Source: Porphyromonas canoris (GTDB lineage: Bacteria; Bacteroidota; Bacteroidia; Bacteroidales; Porphyromonadaceae). Taken from it: 64,000 nucleotides of DNA. The position numbers and the translations under genes are program-made. Under the pieces are notes generated by a model. It searched no databases. It was given only the letters and a program-made list of their open reading frames with translations, and was not told the DNA's origin. Below, piece by piece: positions 44,927 through 53,318 of this stretch (position 1 is the first letter of the stretch; every line of letters starts with the position of its first letter). The DNA lies in assembly GCF_000769115.1 (NCBI RefSeq), contig NZ_JQZV01000003.1, positions 186,001-250,000 of the forward strand, given 5' to 3'.

Positions 44927-45763
44927 TCAAATCATGAAAGTGATTCCCCAATATACCAACACTCCCACAACGGAGGCAAATAGAATCCGATAGACTCCGA
45001 ATGCCGCAAAGCCTTTTCTGCTGATGTAGCTGACAAAAAACTTGATTGCCAGCATCGCAACTATAAAGCTGACCACATTGCCTATGATAAGTGTATCGGC
45101 ATTATCTACAAACACCTGCATCCCGAACTCTTTGTGTAGCTTGTAGGCTTGGAGCAGGGTCGCGCCAAACATGGTCGGAACGGCAAGAAAGAAGCTAAAC
45201 TCTGCCGCACTTTTTTTAGTGAGACCGGAGAAAAGCCCTCCTACTATTGTTGCCATCGAACGTGAGATGCCCGGTAGAAAGATAGCTATGCACTGCCAAA
45301 GACCAACCAGGAAGGCTTGCTTGTACGACACTTCATCTCCGCTTTTTCGGAAAGAGATTCTGTCTATGAACAGCATTGCAACACCTCCGATAAAGAGGTT
45401 GGCAATGACTACCATTATACTGCCCAACATTTTATCCACCCAGTCATTGAATAGAAATCCCAGCACTGCTGCGGGAATGATGCCTACTAATAATTTAAGG
45501 TAGAAGTGCCCGACCGATGCAAGCCATGCCGAGGATGTTTGAGCTTTATTCTTCGGAGATATCTGAAAGAATCGTTCCCGGTATAACACCACTACGGAGA
45601 GTATTGCTCCCAGCTGTATCATGACCGTAAAGGCGCGGACATAAGCAGTGCTTTCCATCCCCATCAGTCCCTGAGCCACTACCATGTGCCCGGTGCTGGA
45701 AACGGGAAGAAACTCTGTGATTCCTTCTATGATCGCAAGAATGAAAGCCTCTATTCTACTCAT
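44927..45763 (-). CDS. uppP: Undecaprenyl-diphosphate phosphatase
   Basis: BacA/UppP recycles the lipid carrier of cell wall synthesis. The N-terminal EGITEFLPVSSTGHM motif and the second PGISRSMATI motif carry the catalytic glutamate and arginine. Seven to eight hydrophobic helices fill the 278 residues. I chose ATG 45763 (MSRIEAFILAI). It overlaps the DUF3098 gene by eight bases, in the same operon. Confidence 0.92.
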   Translation of the reverse strand: MSRIEAFILAIIEGITEFLPVSSTGHMVVAQGLMGMESTAYVRAFTVMIQLGAILSVVVLYRERFFQISPKNKAQTSSAWLASVGHFYLKLLVGIIPAAVLGFLFNDWVDKMLGSIMVVIANLFIGGVAMLFIDRISFRKSGDEVSYKQAFLVGLWQCIAIFLPGISRSMATIVGGLFSGLTKKSAAEFSFFLAVPTMFGATLLQAYKLHKEFGMQVFVDNADTLIIGNVVSFIVAMLAIKFFVSYISRKGFAAFGVYRILFASVVGVLVYWGITFMI

Positions 45764-46001
45764 GCTTTCCCTTGTATAGAATAGCGGCAAGTATGCCTAT
45801 GTATCCTACTGTACAGAGCATGGGAGCTATGCGTATACGTGTCGTGCTGAACACTTCCGGATTGAAAGACACGCCATCGGGGGAGTCTCCCCCTGCCATA
45901 AGTATGTATCCTAAAACCACCAATAGAAGAGATACGACAAGGATGATGAGGTTTGTCTTTCCGTATAGAAAGGGGCGATATTTTTTCTGATCCATATTCA
46001 T
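45756..46001 (-). CDS. DUF3098 family membrane protein
   Basis: A short protein with two transmembrane segments (about residues 15-33, ILVVSLLLVVLGYILMAGG; and 55-75, MLCTVGYIGILAAIL). It matches the DUF3098 family, which in Bacteroidota often lies between ftsX and uppP as here. The function is unknown; the context suggests an envelope or division role. ATG at 46001 or 45995 could start it. Confidence 0.78.
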   Translation of the reverse strand: MNMDQKKYRPFLYGKTNLIILVVSLLLVVLGYILMAGGDSPDGVSFNPEVFSTTRIRIAPMLCTVGYIGILAAILYKGKHE

Positions 46002-46049
46002 GAACTCATTATAAAGCAAAAAAGAAAATATGTATGTGGAAATCTGCTC

Positions 46050-46931
46050 TTATATCTTGTACAGCCTGTTTACGTCCATACGGAGGTATTTATTGACTGC
46101 AAAGAAAGATGAGATAAGAGCGATAATAAGACCAAATCCAAAGACCGTACCGATAACTATTGCGCCATTGGTAGCGGAGAGGATGGAGGAGAGTACCGGG
46201 AACTGTTTGGTGGCATAAAACCAGAGCCAGCCAAGCCCGGCTACAGCTATTGAGGAGGCTATGAGCGCACTTACGATGTTGTATCTGATGAAAGGCCTTC
46301 GGATAAAGCCGGGAGTGGCACCCACCAACTTCATTGTATATATACTGAATCGGCGCGAGTATATCACCAGGCGAAGCGTATTGCTTATCAGGAAGAACGA
46401 GATGGCAAGCAGCACTATTGCAAAGCCGAAGACAATGTAGCTTGCTGTCTTTATATTGCTGTTGACCTTCTCGAGCAGATCTTTTTTGTAGCTCAATCTT
46501 TCCATAGGGGCATAGCTCCGGATGCCGGCTTCGACCACGGCGAGGCTATCCGCGTTGGCAACATAGTCTCCTTTCACTTTCACCTCCAGAAACGCGTTGA
46601 GGGGATTCCAGCCCAAAAACTCTTCGGGCGACTCTCCCAGCTCTTCCGTCAGCTCTTTCAGCGCATCCTCCTTGGATATGTAAGCCACCTCTTTCACATA
46701 AGCCTTGCTCTCCAGGTCTTTTATCATCCGGTCAGCCTCACTTTCGGAGGCATCGGACTTCAGCTCTATCGTAAACGAGACGCTCTCCCGGACGTGATCC
46801 TTGAGGCCATAGCCCACGAGGACGAACATGGATATGATTCCGAGTAGGAAGAGTACAAGAGATATGCTTATAATACTTATGATCCGTGCGTGTATGAATC
46901 CGGATTTGTGTTTCTGTTGTTTGTCCCTCAT
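46050..46931 (-). CDS. ftsX: Cell-division ABC transporter permease FtsX
   Basis: FtsX with the FtsE ATPase regulates peptidoglycan hydrolases at the septum. One N-terminal helix (residues 15-40) is followed by an extracytoplasmic domain of about 130 residues, and then three C-terminal helices. IYTMKLVGATPGFIRRPF is a conserved FtsX cytoplasmic loop. It has 293 residues. ftsE is not in the window, which is common for Bacteroidota. It is the first gene of the nine-gene minus-strand operon ending with the TPR gene. Confidence 0.92.
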   Translation of the reverse strand: MRDKQQKHKSGFIHARIISIISISLVLFLLGIISMFVLVGYGLKDHVRESVSFTIELKSDASESEADRMIKDLESKAYVKEVAYISKEDALKELTEELGESPEEFLGWNPLNAFLEVKVKGDYVANADSLAVVEAGIRSYAPMERLSYKKDLLEKVNSNIKTASYIVFGFAIVLLAISFFLISNTLRLVIYSRRFSIYTMKLVGATPGFIRRPFIRYNIVSALIASSIAVAGLGWLWFYATKQFPVLSSILSATNGAIVIGTVFGFGLIIALISSFFAVNKYLRMDVNRLYKI

Positions 46932-46977
46932 CTCTAAAGCTATGATAAGATTATTATGCTCTCATTCACCGGCATAC

Positions 46978-46985
46978 AAAGGTAT
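46978..46985 (-). promoter_or_regulatory. -7 box TACCTTTG for the ftsX operon
   Basis: It reads TACCTTTG on the minus strand, 46 bases before the ftsX start. It probably drives nine genes. Confidence 0.5.
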
Positions 46986-47080
46986 AAAATTCTCTCTGCC
47001 TACACAACGGATGGCTTCGGCTCTCACAGATGAATAGAGAAGAAAAAGCATCGGATGAGATGGAATCTCCTTTAATTTCT

Positions 47081-47088
47081 TACCTTTG
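47081..47088 (+). promoter_or_regulatory. -7 box TACCTTTG for the OprP-type porin gene
   Basis: It matches TAnnTTTG and lies 41 bases before the porin start. Confidence 0.55.
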
Positions 47089-47129
47089 TTTCCGCTGAAA
47101 ATAACTAAACAACTCTTAATACACATTCT

Positions 47130-48272
47130 ATGAAAACAATTATGACAGCCACCTCAGCCCTTCTTTTGGTTGCGTCTCTTTTCTGCGGCACGGCTCATGC
47201 GCAGCAGCAGAGAGTCTTGGCAGCATCGGAGGAGTCGCTGGCTGAGCAGATTCATCTGGTAAAGTCGAGGCAGGACAAGTTCAAGCTGTTCCTCAACACA
47301 CAGGCAGCCCTGAGCAGGACACAGGCGGGTGAGGAAATTCCGAGAGCCGCTTTCGAGGTACGCCAGCTGCGAATAGAAGCCAAAGGACAGATCAATCCGT
47401 GGCTCTCTTACCACTGGAGACAGAGACTCAACCGCCACAACGACGGCACCAACACCATAGACAACCTTTCGGCTTCGGTCGACGTCGCCGGGATCGGTCT
47501 GGCACTATCGGACAGATGGTCCCTCTTCCTGGGAAGACAAGCCGTGGCATACGGAGGGATAGAGTACGACCTGAACCCGATAGAGGTCTACGAGTATGCC
47601 GATATGTTGGAATACCTTCCTGCCTTTCTCACGGGGGCGAAAGTGGCGTACAGCCTCACACCGAACCATCAGTTCCAGCTCCAGGCGGTGAACTCGCGCA
47701 TCCATTCGTTCGAGAGCAACTATCCGCAGGCCCGTGCCATGGGAGTGGAGGAAGCTATGTTCCCGTTCATCTACTCTCTGAACTGGAACGGAGCCTTCGG
47801 CCGACACTTCAAGACCCGTTACAGCGTCTCCTACTCGCCTCAGACAGAAAGACATAACGCCTACGTCGTGGCGCTTGGGCACGAGTTTTCCGTGGGCAAC
47901 TTCGGAGGGTATTTCGACCTGATGTACTCCTTCGAGGGGCTCAACAGAAAACGCTTCGTCCCCATCAGAGAGAACGAGCACAACCTCTCCTACATCCTCA
48001 AGCTGCACTACCGCCTGACCGACCGCTGGAACATCTTCGCAAAAGGTATGTACGAAGGTCAGGGCGAGATCAAGGACAACCGCGAGGCGGGCAACTGGCG
48101 CATTTCCATGGGCATCCTCGGCGGCGTGGAGTTTTACCCGAACCGGGACAACAATCTCCGTTTCTTTGCCACCTATGTCGGCAGAACCTCCGAGCGGAAG
48201 TTCGAGGCGAAGTCCGATCCTTTCAGACACAGGGTTTCCGTCGGGTTCGTCTATCAGTTGCCGATGTTCTAA
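47130..48272 (+). CDS. Outer-membrane porin, phosphate-selective OprO/P-like
   Basis: A signal peptide of about 24 residues (TALLLVASLFCGTAHA) is followed by a coil-like stretch and then a barrel rich in aromatic residues, ending with VSVGFVYQLPMF, a terminal strand with a final phenylalanine. It fits the OprP/OprO-like porin family seen in Bacteroidota. It has 380 residues. A hand count on one 60-base line gives 57% G+C, well above 38-43% seen elsewhere. It is followed by a perfect hairpin terminator. The substrate is unproven. Confidence 0.72.
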   Translation: MKTIMTATSALLLVASLFCGTAHAQQQRVLAASEESLAEQIHLVKSRQDKFKLFLNTQAALSRTQAGEEIPRAAFEVRQLRIEAKGQINPWLSYHWRQRLNRHNDGTNTIDNLSASVDVAGIGLALSDRWSLFLGRQAVAYGGIEYDLNPIEVYEYADMLEYLPAFLTGAKVAYSLTPNHQFQLQAVNSRIHSFESNYPQARAMGVEEAMFPFIYSLNWNGAFGRHFKTRYSVSYSPQTERHNAYVVALGHEFSVGNFGGYFDLMYSFEGLNRKRFVPIRENEHNLSYILKLHYRLTDRWNIFAKGMYEGQGEIKDNREAGNWRISMGILGGVEFYPNRDNNLRFFATYVGRTSERKFEAKSDPFRHRVSVGFVYQLPMF

Positions 48273-48301
48273 CGCTCTGATTCCGACTTCTTTCCGGAAC
48301 A

Positions 48302-48350
48302 AAAAGTTCCCGGTGCCGCATCCGTTGGCGCCGGGAACTTTTCGTTTTCT
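48302..48350 (+). terminator. Intrinsic terminator after the OprP-type porin gene
   Basis: AAAAGTTCCCGG pairs with CCGGGAACTTTT around a GC-rich loop, with a TTCGTTTTC tail. Confidence 0.88.
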
Positions 48351-48494
48351 CCCTACCCGTTCCTGTGCCGCAACAAGCCGTTCAGGGATGTTTTTCTGCT
48401 TTTTGACCTTAAAAAGTCGCCCACTCCGAGATCCGCTTTAATACACTGCCGTTTGGCTGTCTGCGGGAAGCATGACACCTCCTTGCGGAAGGCA

Positions 48495-49316
48495 CTAAAT
48501 TTTTGTGGCTAATAAAAAAAATTTTTGTGGTCAAGAAAAAAAAGTTTTGTGGCCAAGAAAAAAAGTTTTGTGGTCAAGAAAAAAAAGTTTTGTGGTCAAG
48601 AAAAAAAAAGTTTTGTGGCCAAGAAAAAAAGTTTTGTGGCCAAGAAAAAAAGTTTTGTGGCCAAGAAAAAAAAGTTTTGTGGCCAAGAAAAAAAAGTTTT
48701 GTGGCCAAGAAAAAAAGTTTTGTGGCCAAGAAAAAAAATTTTTGTGGCCAAGAAAAAAAAGTTTTGTGGCCAAGAAAAAAAAGTTTTGTGGCCAAGAAAA
48801 AAAATTTTTGTGGCCAAGAAAAAAAGTTTTGTGGCCAAGAAAAAAAATTTTCGTGGCCAAGAAAAAAAATTTTCATGGGCATAGAAAAAATTTTTCATGG
48901 GCATAGAAAAAAATTTTTATGGGCATAGAAAAAATTTTTCATGGGCATAGAAAAAAAATTGTGTAGGCATGAAAGAAAATTTTTGTAGGTACAAAAAGTA
49001 TTTTCTTTAGCATAAAAAATATATTTACATAGGCATAAAAAAATATTTTCATGCTTATGAAAAGAAGTTTTTGTGCGTTTTAGAGTTTATTTTTATGCTG
49101 TAGAAAATAAGTTTTCATCCGAACAGAAAAATTTTTTCGTCAGAACAAAAAATAATTTTTATACGTATAAAAAGAAATTTTTGTCCGAAAGAAAGAGAAT
49201 TTTTGTCCGAAAGAAAGGGCATTTTTATAGGTAAGGAAAAAAAATTTCTGTACGTACGAAAAAAAATTTCTGTACGTACAAAAAAATATTTGTGTACGTA
49301 CAGAAATTTCGTTGCC
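48495..49316. repeat. 22-bp-period tandem array (about 38 units)
   Basis: Units of about 22 bases repeat without a break from near 48495 to near 49316. In the left half (17 units, about 48500-48860) the unit is nearly identical: an A-run, TTTTGTGGCCAAGA, and so on, with 21-23 base steps. From 48860 the inner ten bases change stepwise (ATGGGCATAG, TGTAGGTACA, ATACGTAT, TGTACGTACG) while the A-run/T-run and the 22-base step persist. All reading frames stay open on both strands because of the period, which gives false ORFs of 102-141 residues. It lies between two convergent gene ends. Confidence 0.95.
49156..49173. other. Perfect 18-bp palindrome inside the 22-bp array
   Basis: TTTTTATACGTATAAAAA is a perfect palindrome in one of the diverged units. 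Neighbouring units (for example CTGTACGTACG near 49248) are near-palindromes. Confidence 0.75.
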
Positions 49317-49348
49317 TGCGGATCAGATTTTCCTTTTCGTCCCGGAGG

Positions 49349-50365
49349 TTATGGGGCTTCTACGGGGGAGAGTCCTTTTGTGTAGGTGGAGATTTTGTTT
49401 TCTTCGTCCACGTAGATGAAGAGGACTTCGAGCCGGGGTTGGTCTCGGAGCACTTCGATGGCTCTTTGAAGACCCAAGCCCATGAAGGCTGTCGCCCAAG
49501 CATCTGCTTCTATGCAGGTGGGGGCTTTGACGGTGGCGCTCAGGATGTTTTGGTTGGCCGGCATTCCGGTTCCGGCGTCTATGGTGTGGGCTACTTTTTT
49601 GCCGTCCACGAAGGTGAAGTTGCGATAGTCGCCGGAGGTGGCGAGTGCGCCTCTGTCGCAAATGGAGAGGATGTACCGGATCTCCTGTATGGTGCTCGTG
49701 GAGTCTTCGACGGGGCGGTTGATGCCTACTCGCCAGCAGCTGCCTTGTGCATTTTGTCCGCGGCAGACCAGCTCGCCTCCGAACTCGACCATGTAGTCCG
49801 AGACACCGTGGCGTTCGAGCGTGTGCCCGATGAGGTCGGAAAGGTAGCCCTTGGAGAGGGAGACGGCGTGGACGGTGACGCGCGGATCTGCTTTGTGGAC
49901 AATGGAGTCCTCCCGAATGGAGATCTTGTCGTAGCCGACGTATTGTCGGAGGCTGTCGAGCTGCTCGGGAGTCGGGGCGTGTCGTATTTTTCCTTTGGTG
50001 CCGAATCCCCATGCCTCAAAGTAGGGCGAGCCGGTGATGTCGTACACTCCGCCCGTGGCTCGGGATACGGCTTGGGCTGTGAGGATGACGCGCGCAAGAA
50101 GGCTGTCTGCGAGATGGGTTTCGTTCCGATTGACCCTGGAAATGAGGCTGAGAGTGTCGAAGTTGTTCAGGCTTTCCCCGAAAGATTTCATGGTGGCCTG
50201 TATCTCTTCCATCAGATCTTCCTCGCTCCGGTAGATGATGCGGTAGGTGGTGTGGAATGCCGTGCCGTTCATGGTGATGTAGGGCGCTTTCCGCTTGCCG
50301 CAAGAGATGAGCAGCGGCAAGAACGCCATGGCAAGGAGCCGAAGAAGAAGCAGGGTGCGTCTCAT
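49349..50365 (-). CDS. apbE: FAD:protein FMN transferase (lipoprotein)
   Basis: ApbE attaches FMN to threonine in partners such as the NQR/RNF complexes. A lipoprotein signal (LLAMAFLPLLISC, cysteine at residue 22) is followed by YDITGSPYFEAWGF, a SLSKGYLSD segment and the metal motif EADAWATA, with the alanine-rich D-x3-T pattern. It has 338 residues. It is G+C-rich (63% on one 60-base line). No NQR or RNF subunit is adjacent. The array lies just downstream of its stop, with no clear terminator between. Confidence 0.9.
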   Translation of the reverse strand: MRRTLLLLRLLAMAFLPLLISCGKRKAPYITMNGTAFHTTYRIIYRSEEDLMEEIQATMKSFGESLNNFDTLSLISRVNRNETHLADSLLARVILTAQAVSRATGGVYDITGSPYFEAWGFGTKGKIRHAPTPEQLDSLRQYVGYDKISIREDSIVHKADPRVTVHAVSLSKGYLSDLIGHTLERHGVSDYMVEFGGELVCRGQNAQGSCWRVGINRPVEDSTSTIQEIRYILSICDRGALATSGDYRNFTFVDGKKVAHTIDAGTGMPANQNILSATVKAPTCIEADAWATAFMGLGLQRAIEVLRDQPRLEVLFIYVDEENKISTYTKGLSPVEAP

Positions 50366-50380
50366 GAGAGTGTGGGGTGG

Positions 50381-51346
50381 TTAGAGGGTTTCTCGTATGT
50401 TGTGATGGTTGCGTCCGGGGGAGGTGCGGCACAGAAGTTCGCCCAAAAATCCGGTGAGGAAGAGCTGAACGCCAAGGATAATCCCCGTAAGCGCAAGGTA
50501 AAAGTAGGGACGGGAGGTAACCAAGGGCGCAGAGGTGTGGTTCAGAATGGCGATGAGCTTGTCCGCCCCCACCACGCAGAGCGCAATGAAGCTGATGAAG
50601 AACATCAGGCTGCCAAGCAACCCGAAGAAGTGCATGGGCTTCTTGCCGAAACGGCCGATGAACCAAAGAACCATCAGATCCAGGTAGCCGTTGACGAAGC
50701 GATTGAGCCCGAACTTCGTACTGCCGTACTTCCTGGCCCGATGCACGACAACCTTTTCTCCTATCTTGCCGAACCCCGCCTGCTTTGCCATGTAGGGGAG
50801 GAAACGGTGCATGTCGTTGTAGACTTCAAGGCTCTTTACCACTTCGTTTTTGTATGCCTTGAGGCCGCAGTTGAAGTCGTGCAGCTTTATCCCCGATACC
50901 GCTCTCACCGTGGCGTTGAAGAGCTTGGTCGGCATCGTCTTGGTGAGCGGATCGTAGCGTTTCTTCTTCCAGCCCGAAACGAGATCGTAGCCCTCTTGGG
51001 TGATCATCCTGTAAAGCTCCGGAATCTCATCGGGAGAGTCTTGAAGATCGGCGTCCATCGTGATGACAACCCTGCCCTGCGCAAGCTCGAAGCCATGGTG
51101 AAGAGCCGGGGACTTGCCGTAGTTCGTGGTGAACCTGATACCCCTGACACAGTCCGACTTCCGGCGCAGGTTCTTGATGCACTCCCACGATCCGTCCTTG
51201 CTGCCGTCGTCTATGAAAATGATTTCGTAGGTGAGCCCTTCCCGCTGCATCACCTCTACGATCCAGGAGTAAAGCTCCGGCAGAGACTCCTCCTCGTTGT
51301 AAAGAGGAATGACAATGGAGATGTCTATGTTCTGTTGCATGACCAT
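50381..51346 (-). CDS. Polyisoprenyl-phosphate glycosyltransferase (GT2, GtrB/ArnC-like)
   Basis: A GT2 catalytic domain: SIVIPLYNEEESLPELY, FIDDGSKDGSW, and TMDADLQDSPDEIPEL with the DxD. KAYKNEVVKSLEVY and MHRFLPYMA are typical of GtrB/ArnC-type enzymes that make polyprenyl-phosphate sugars. The C-terminal 90 residues hold two transmembrane segments (about 230-260 and 270-300). I chose ATG 51346, one base after the upstream stop; 51340 is also possible. It has 321 residues. It follows the DUF4199 gene, a common pairing in Bacteroidota. Confidence 0.86.
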   Translation of the reverse strand: MVMQQNIDISIVIPLYNEEESLPELYSWIVEVMQREGLTYEIIFIDDGSKDGSWECIKNLRRKSDCVRGIRFTTNYGKSPALHHGFELAQGRVVITMDADLQDSPDEIPELYRMITQEGYDLVSGWKKKRYDPLTKTMPTKLFNATVRAVSGIKLHDFNCGLKAYKNEVVKSLEVYNDMHRFLPYMAKQAGFGKIGEKVVVHRARKYGSTKFGLNRFVNGYLDLMVLWFIGRFGKKPMHFFGLLGSLMFFISFIALCVVGADKLIAILNHTSAPLVTSRPYFYLALTGIILGVQLFLTGFLGELLCRTSPGRNHHNIRETL

Positions 51347-51347
51347 A

Positions 51348-51890
51348 TTATTTGTTCTTCCTGGCAAGCAAGCCTACCACGACACTGAAGATGAGACCGA
51401 AGAAGAGAGACCAGTTGCACATCGCCAGCATCAGACGGAACGGCGTTATGCTCCGGATGCTTTCGAGCAGTGCCTCTATGCGTTCCCTGTCCTGCCCGGA
51501 CTTTGTCTGCTCCGCAAGCTGACCGAATGAGTCGTATGCCGCCTCCAATGAGCGTATGAACGTGTCGTCTTGGAATAAGATGCGATAGATAACCATCTGC
51601 CCCCCCGCATATATAATGGTGGCAAAGAAGACAAGCAGAATGGTATAACGAGCTGCACGCGAGAAGCTGATACTGCCCTGAAGCTCTGTGTCCCTATACT
51701 TGCAAACCAACAGGTAAATAAGCACAGGGTAAAAGAGAAACATCAGTACCATGAAAACCACGGAGATAATGTTCCGGTTGAGAAGAACCCACGAGAGATT
51801 CAAAATCATGTAAAGCCCTAAGATCAACCCTTGTTTGAGCGCAAACTGAATAGGACGGGGAGAGGGCTGTGTCGGTGAAGTCTGTTGCAT
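51348..51890 (-). CDS. DUF4199 family membrane protein
   Basis: Four hydrophobic segments (about residues 22-42, 47-66, 82-104 and 150-174) with short loops fit the DUF4199 family, which is common next to a GtrB-like glycosyltransferase in Bacteroidota. It may help anchor or regulate that enzyme; this is inferred. I chose ATG 51890 (MQQTSPTQ) over the ATG at 51911. It has 180 residues. Its 5' half has ordinary base composition and its 3' half is more G+C-rich. Confidence 0.78.
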   Translation of the reverse strand: MQQTSPTQPSPRPIQFALKQGLILGLYMILNLSWVLLNRNIISVVFMVLMFLFYPVLIYLLVCKYRDTELQGSISFSRAARYTILLVFFATIIYAGGQMVIYRILFQDDTFIRSLEAAYDSFGQLAEQTKSGQDRERIEALLESIRSITPFRLMLAMCNWSLFFGLIFSVVVGLLARKNK

Positions 51891-51991
51891 ATAAATGAGA
51901 AAAGCATACACCTAAGATAACTGCGTATATTAGAGTGTATGCCGTTTGTTATTACACTTACGGACAGAGAGGTTCCTCTATCCTTCTGATT

Positions 51992-52390
51992 CTATTCTAC
52001 CACCCCTTTTATTGTAAGTATAAGAGGAGCACCGTCTTTACCATTACTATAAACAGAGACTGTCTTTACGAACGGATAGACACGATTGGTAGGGTCATAA
52101 ACAACCGTAATGACACTGCTCTTGCCCGGAGCTATCGGCTCCTGACTATACTTGGGAGTAGTGCATCCGCAAGAAGACATCACCTTGGTTATGACCAAAG
52201 GAGCCGTTCCCTTATTGATAATGACAAAATCGTGCTTGACGTTGCCATCTTTCTCTTTGATCTTACCAAAGTCGTGAGTAGGCGACGGAGCTTCTATGAT
52301 GGCTCTTTTAGTCTCTTGTGCAGATACGGTCTGAGAGCCTACAAACAGTGTCAAGACAGCTATGATTAAATAGAAAAGATTTTTGTTCAT
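51992..52390 (-). CDS. DUF1573 family secreted protein
   Basis: A signal peptide ending VSAQE is followed by a single immunoglobulin-like DUF1573 domain: PSPTHDFGKIKEKDGNVKHDF, the conserved SSCGCTTP cysteine pair near residue 75, and PGKSSVITVVYDPT. It has 132 residues. The function is unknown; the domain is typical of secreted or surface proteins in Bacteroidota. I chose ATG 52390 (MNKNLFYL). It has its own -7 box. Confidence 0.82.
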   Translation of the reverse strand: MNKNLFYLIIAVLTLFVGSQTVSAQETKRAIIEAPSPTHDFGKIKEKDGNVKHDFVIINKGTAPLVITKVMSSCGCTTPKYSQEPIAPGKSSVITVVYDPTNRVYPFVKTVSVYSNGKDGAPLILTIKGVVE

Positions 52391-52442
52391 AATCCTAATT
52401 GTTTTTTTGTGATACAATAAGTTTTATCACTCTCAACATGGG

Positions 52443-52450
52443 CAAAGATA
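52443..52450 (-). promoter_or_regulatory. -7 box TATCTTTG for the DUF1573 gene
   Basis: It reads TATCTTTG on the minus strand, 52 bases before the start. Confidence 0.5.
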
Positions 52451-52470
52451 TGAATAATTCTACTATATAC

Positions 52471-52506
52471 AAAAAAGCACGACCCTGAGGGATCGTGCTT
52501 TCTTGT
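52471..52506 (-). terminator. Terminator after frdB
   Basis: AAAGCACGA...TCGTGCTTT with a CCCTGAGGG inner stem forms a perfect hairpin; on the minus strand a T-run follows. Confidence 0.8.
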
Positions 52507-52522
52507 ATATATCTATATGGTA

Positions 52523-53278
52523 TCAGTCCTTAAACTTTGCCTTGATAAACTCTCTGTTAAGACGAGCAATATTGCTGATGGATACGTTCTTCGGACACTC
52601 CATTTCGCATGCACGAGTATTGGTACAGTTACCAAATCCAAGTTCATCCATCTTTGCTACCATCGCTTTTGCACGTCTGTTGGCTTCTACCTTACCTTGA
52701 GGCAAGAGCGCAAACTGGCTTACCTTGGCAGAGACAAACAGCATGGCAGAACCATTCTTACACGCAGCAACGCAAGCACCGCAACCGATGCAAGAAGCAG
52801 CGTCCATAGCCAAGTCGGCATTCTTCTTAGGGATAGGAATGCAGTTGGCATCAGGAATACCTCCTGTATTGACCGATACGAAACCTCCAGCTTGCATAAT
52901 CTTATCAAATGCAGTACGATCCACAGTGAGGTCTCTAATGACCGGAAAACCTGCAGAGCGCCAAGGCTCAATGGTGATAGTGTCTCCTTCTTCAAACTTA
53001 CGCATGTGCAGCTGGCAAGTAGTAATCTCAGAATCGGGTCCATGCGGGTGACCATTGATATATAGAGAACACATACCGCAGATACCTTCGCGACAGTCAT
53101 GATCGAAAGCTACCGGAGTTTGTCCTTCGCTGATAAGCTTTTCGTTGAGTATGTCCAACATCTCCAAGAACGAACTTCCTTGGGAGATATTCTTAAGTTC
53201 GACAGTTTCGAAATACCCTTTAGTCTTGGCATTCTTCTGTCTCCAAACTTTTACTTTTATATTGATGTTCTTGTCCAT
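52523..53278 (-). CDS. frdB: Fumarate reductase/succinate dehydrogenase iron-sulfur subunit
   Basis: The N-terminal [2Fe-2S] ligands are in the stretch [10 protein letters not shown], and two further clusters are coordinated by [11 protein letters not shown] and [13 protein letters not shown]. It has 251 residues. The enzyme transfers electrons between FAD on subunit A and the membrane quinone. In Porphyromonas-like anaerobes it reduces fumarate. It lies 40 bases after frdA. Confidence 0.93.
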   Translation of the reverse strand: MDKNINIKVKVWRQKNAKTKGYFETVELKNISQGSSFLEMLDILNEKLISEGQTPVAFDHDCREGICGMCSLYINGHPHGPDSEITTCQLHMRKFEEGDTITIEPWRSAGFPVIRDLTVDRTAFDKIMQAGGFVSVNTGGIPDANCIPIPKKNADLAMDAASCIGCGACVAACKNGSAMLFVSAKVSQFALLPQGKVEANRRAKAMVAKMDELGFGNCTNTRACEMECPKNVSISNIARLNREFIKAKFKD

Positions 53279-53318
53279 TGTTCATAAATAGTTAAAAGGG
53301 TTAGAATAATGCCGTGGG

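Noticed and set aside
47505-48302. A 265-codon minus-strand frame opposite the OprP-type porin
   Set aside because: It is a shadow of a G+C-rich gene with a signal peptide, barrel pattern, promoter and terminator on the plus strand.
48503-48928. Open frames of 102-141 codons in several frames on both strands across the 22-bp array
   Set aside because: They are produced by the periodic A-rich repeat; the frame shifts with each 22-base step, so they carry no independent coding signal.
48495-49316. CRISPR array
   Set aside because: Units are contiguous at 22 bases with no unique spacers, and no cas gene is present.
49292-51388. A 698-codon plus-strand open frame across apbE and the glycosyltransferase gene
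   Set aside because: It is the antisense of two well-recognised genes in a G+C-rich region, where stop codons are rare. It has no domain of its own.
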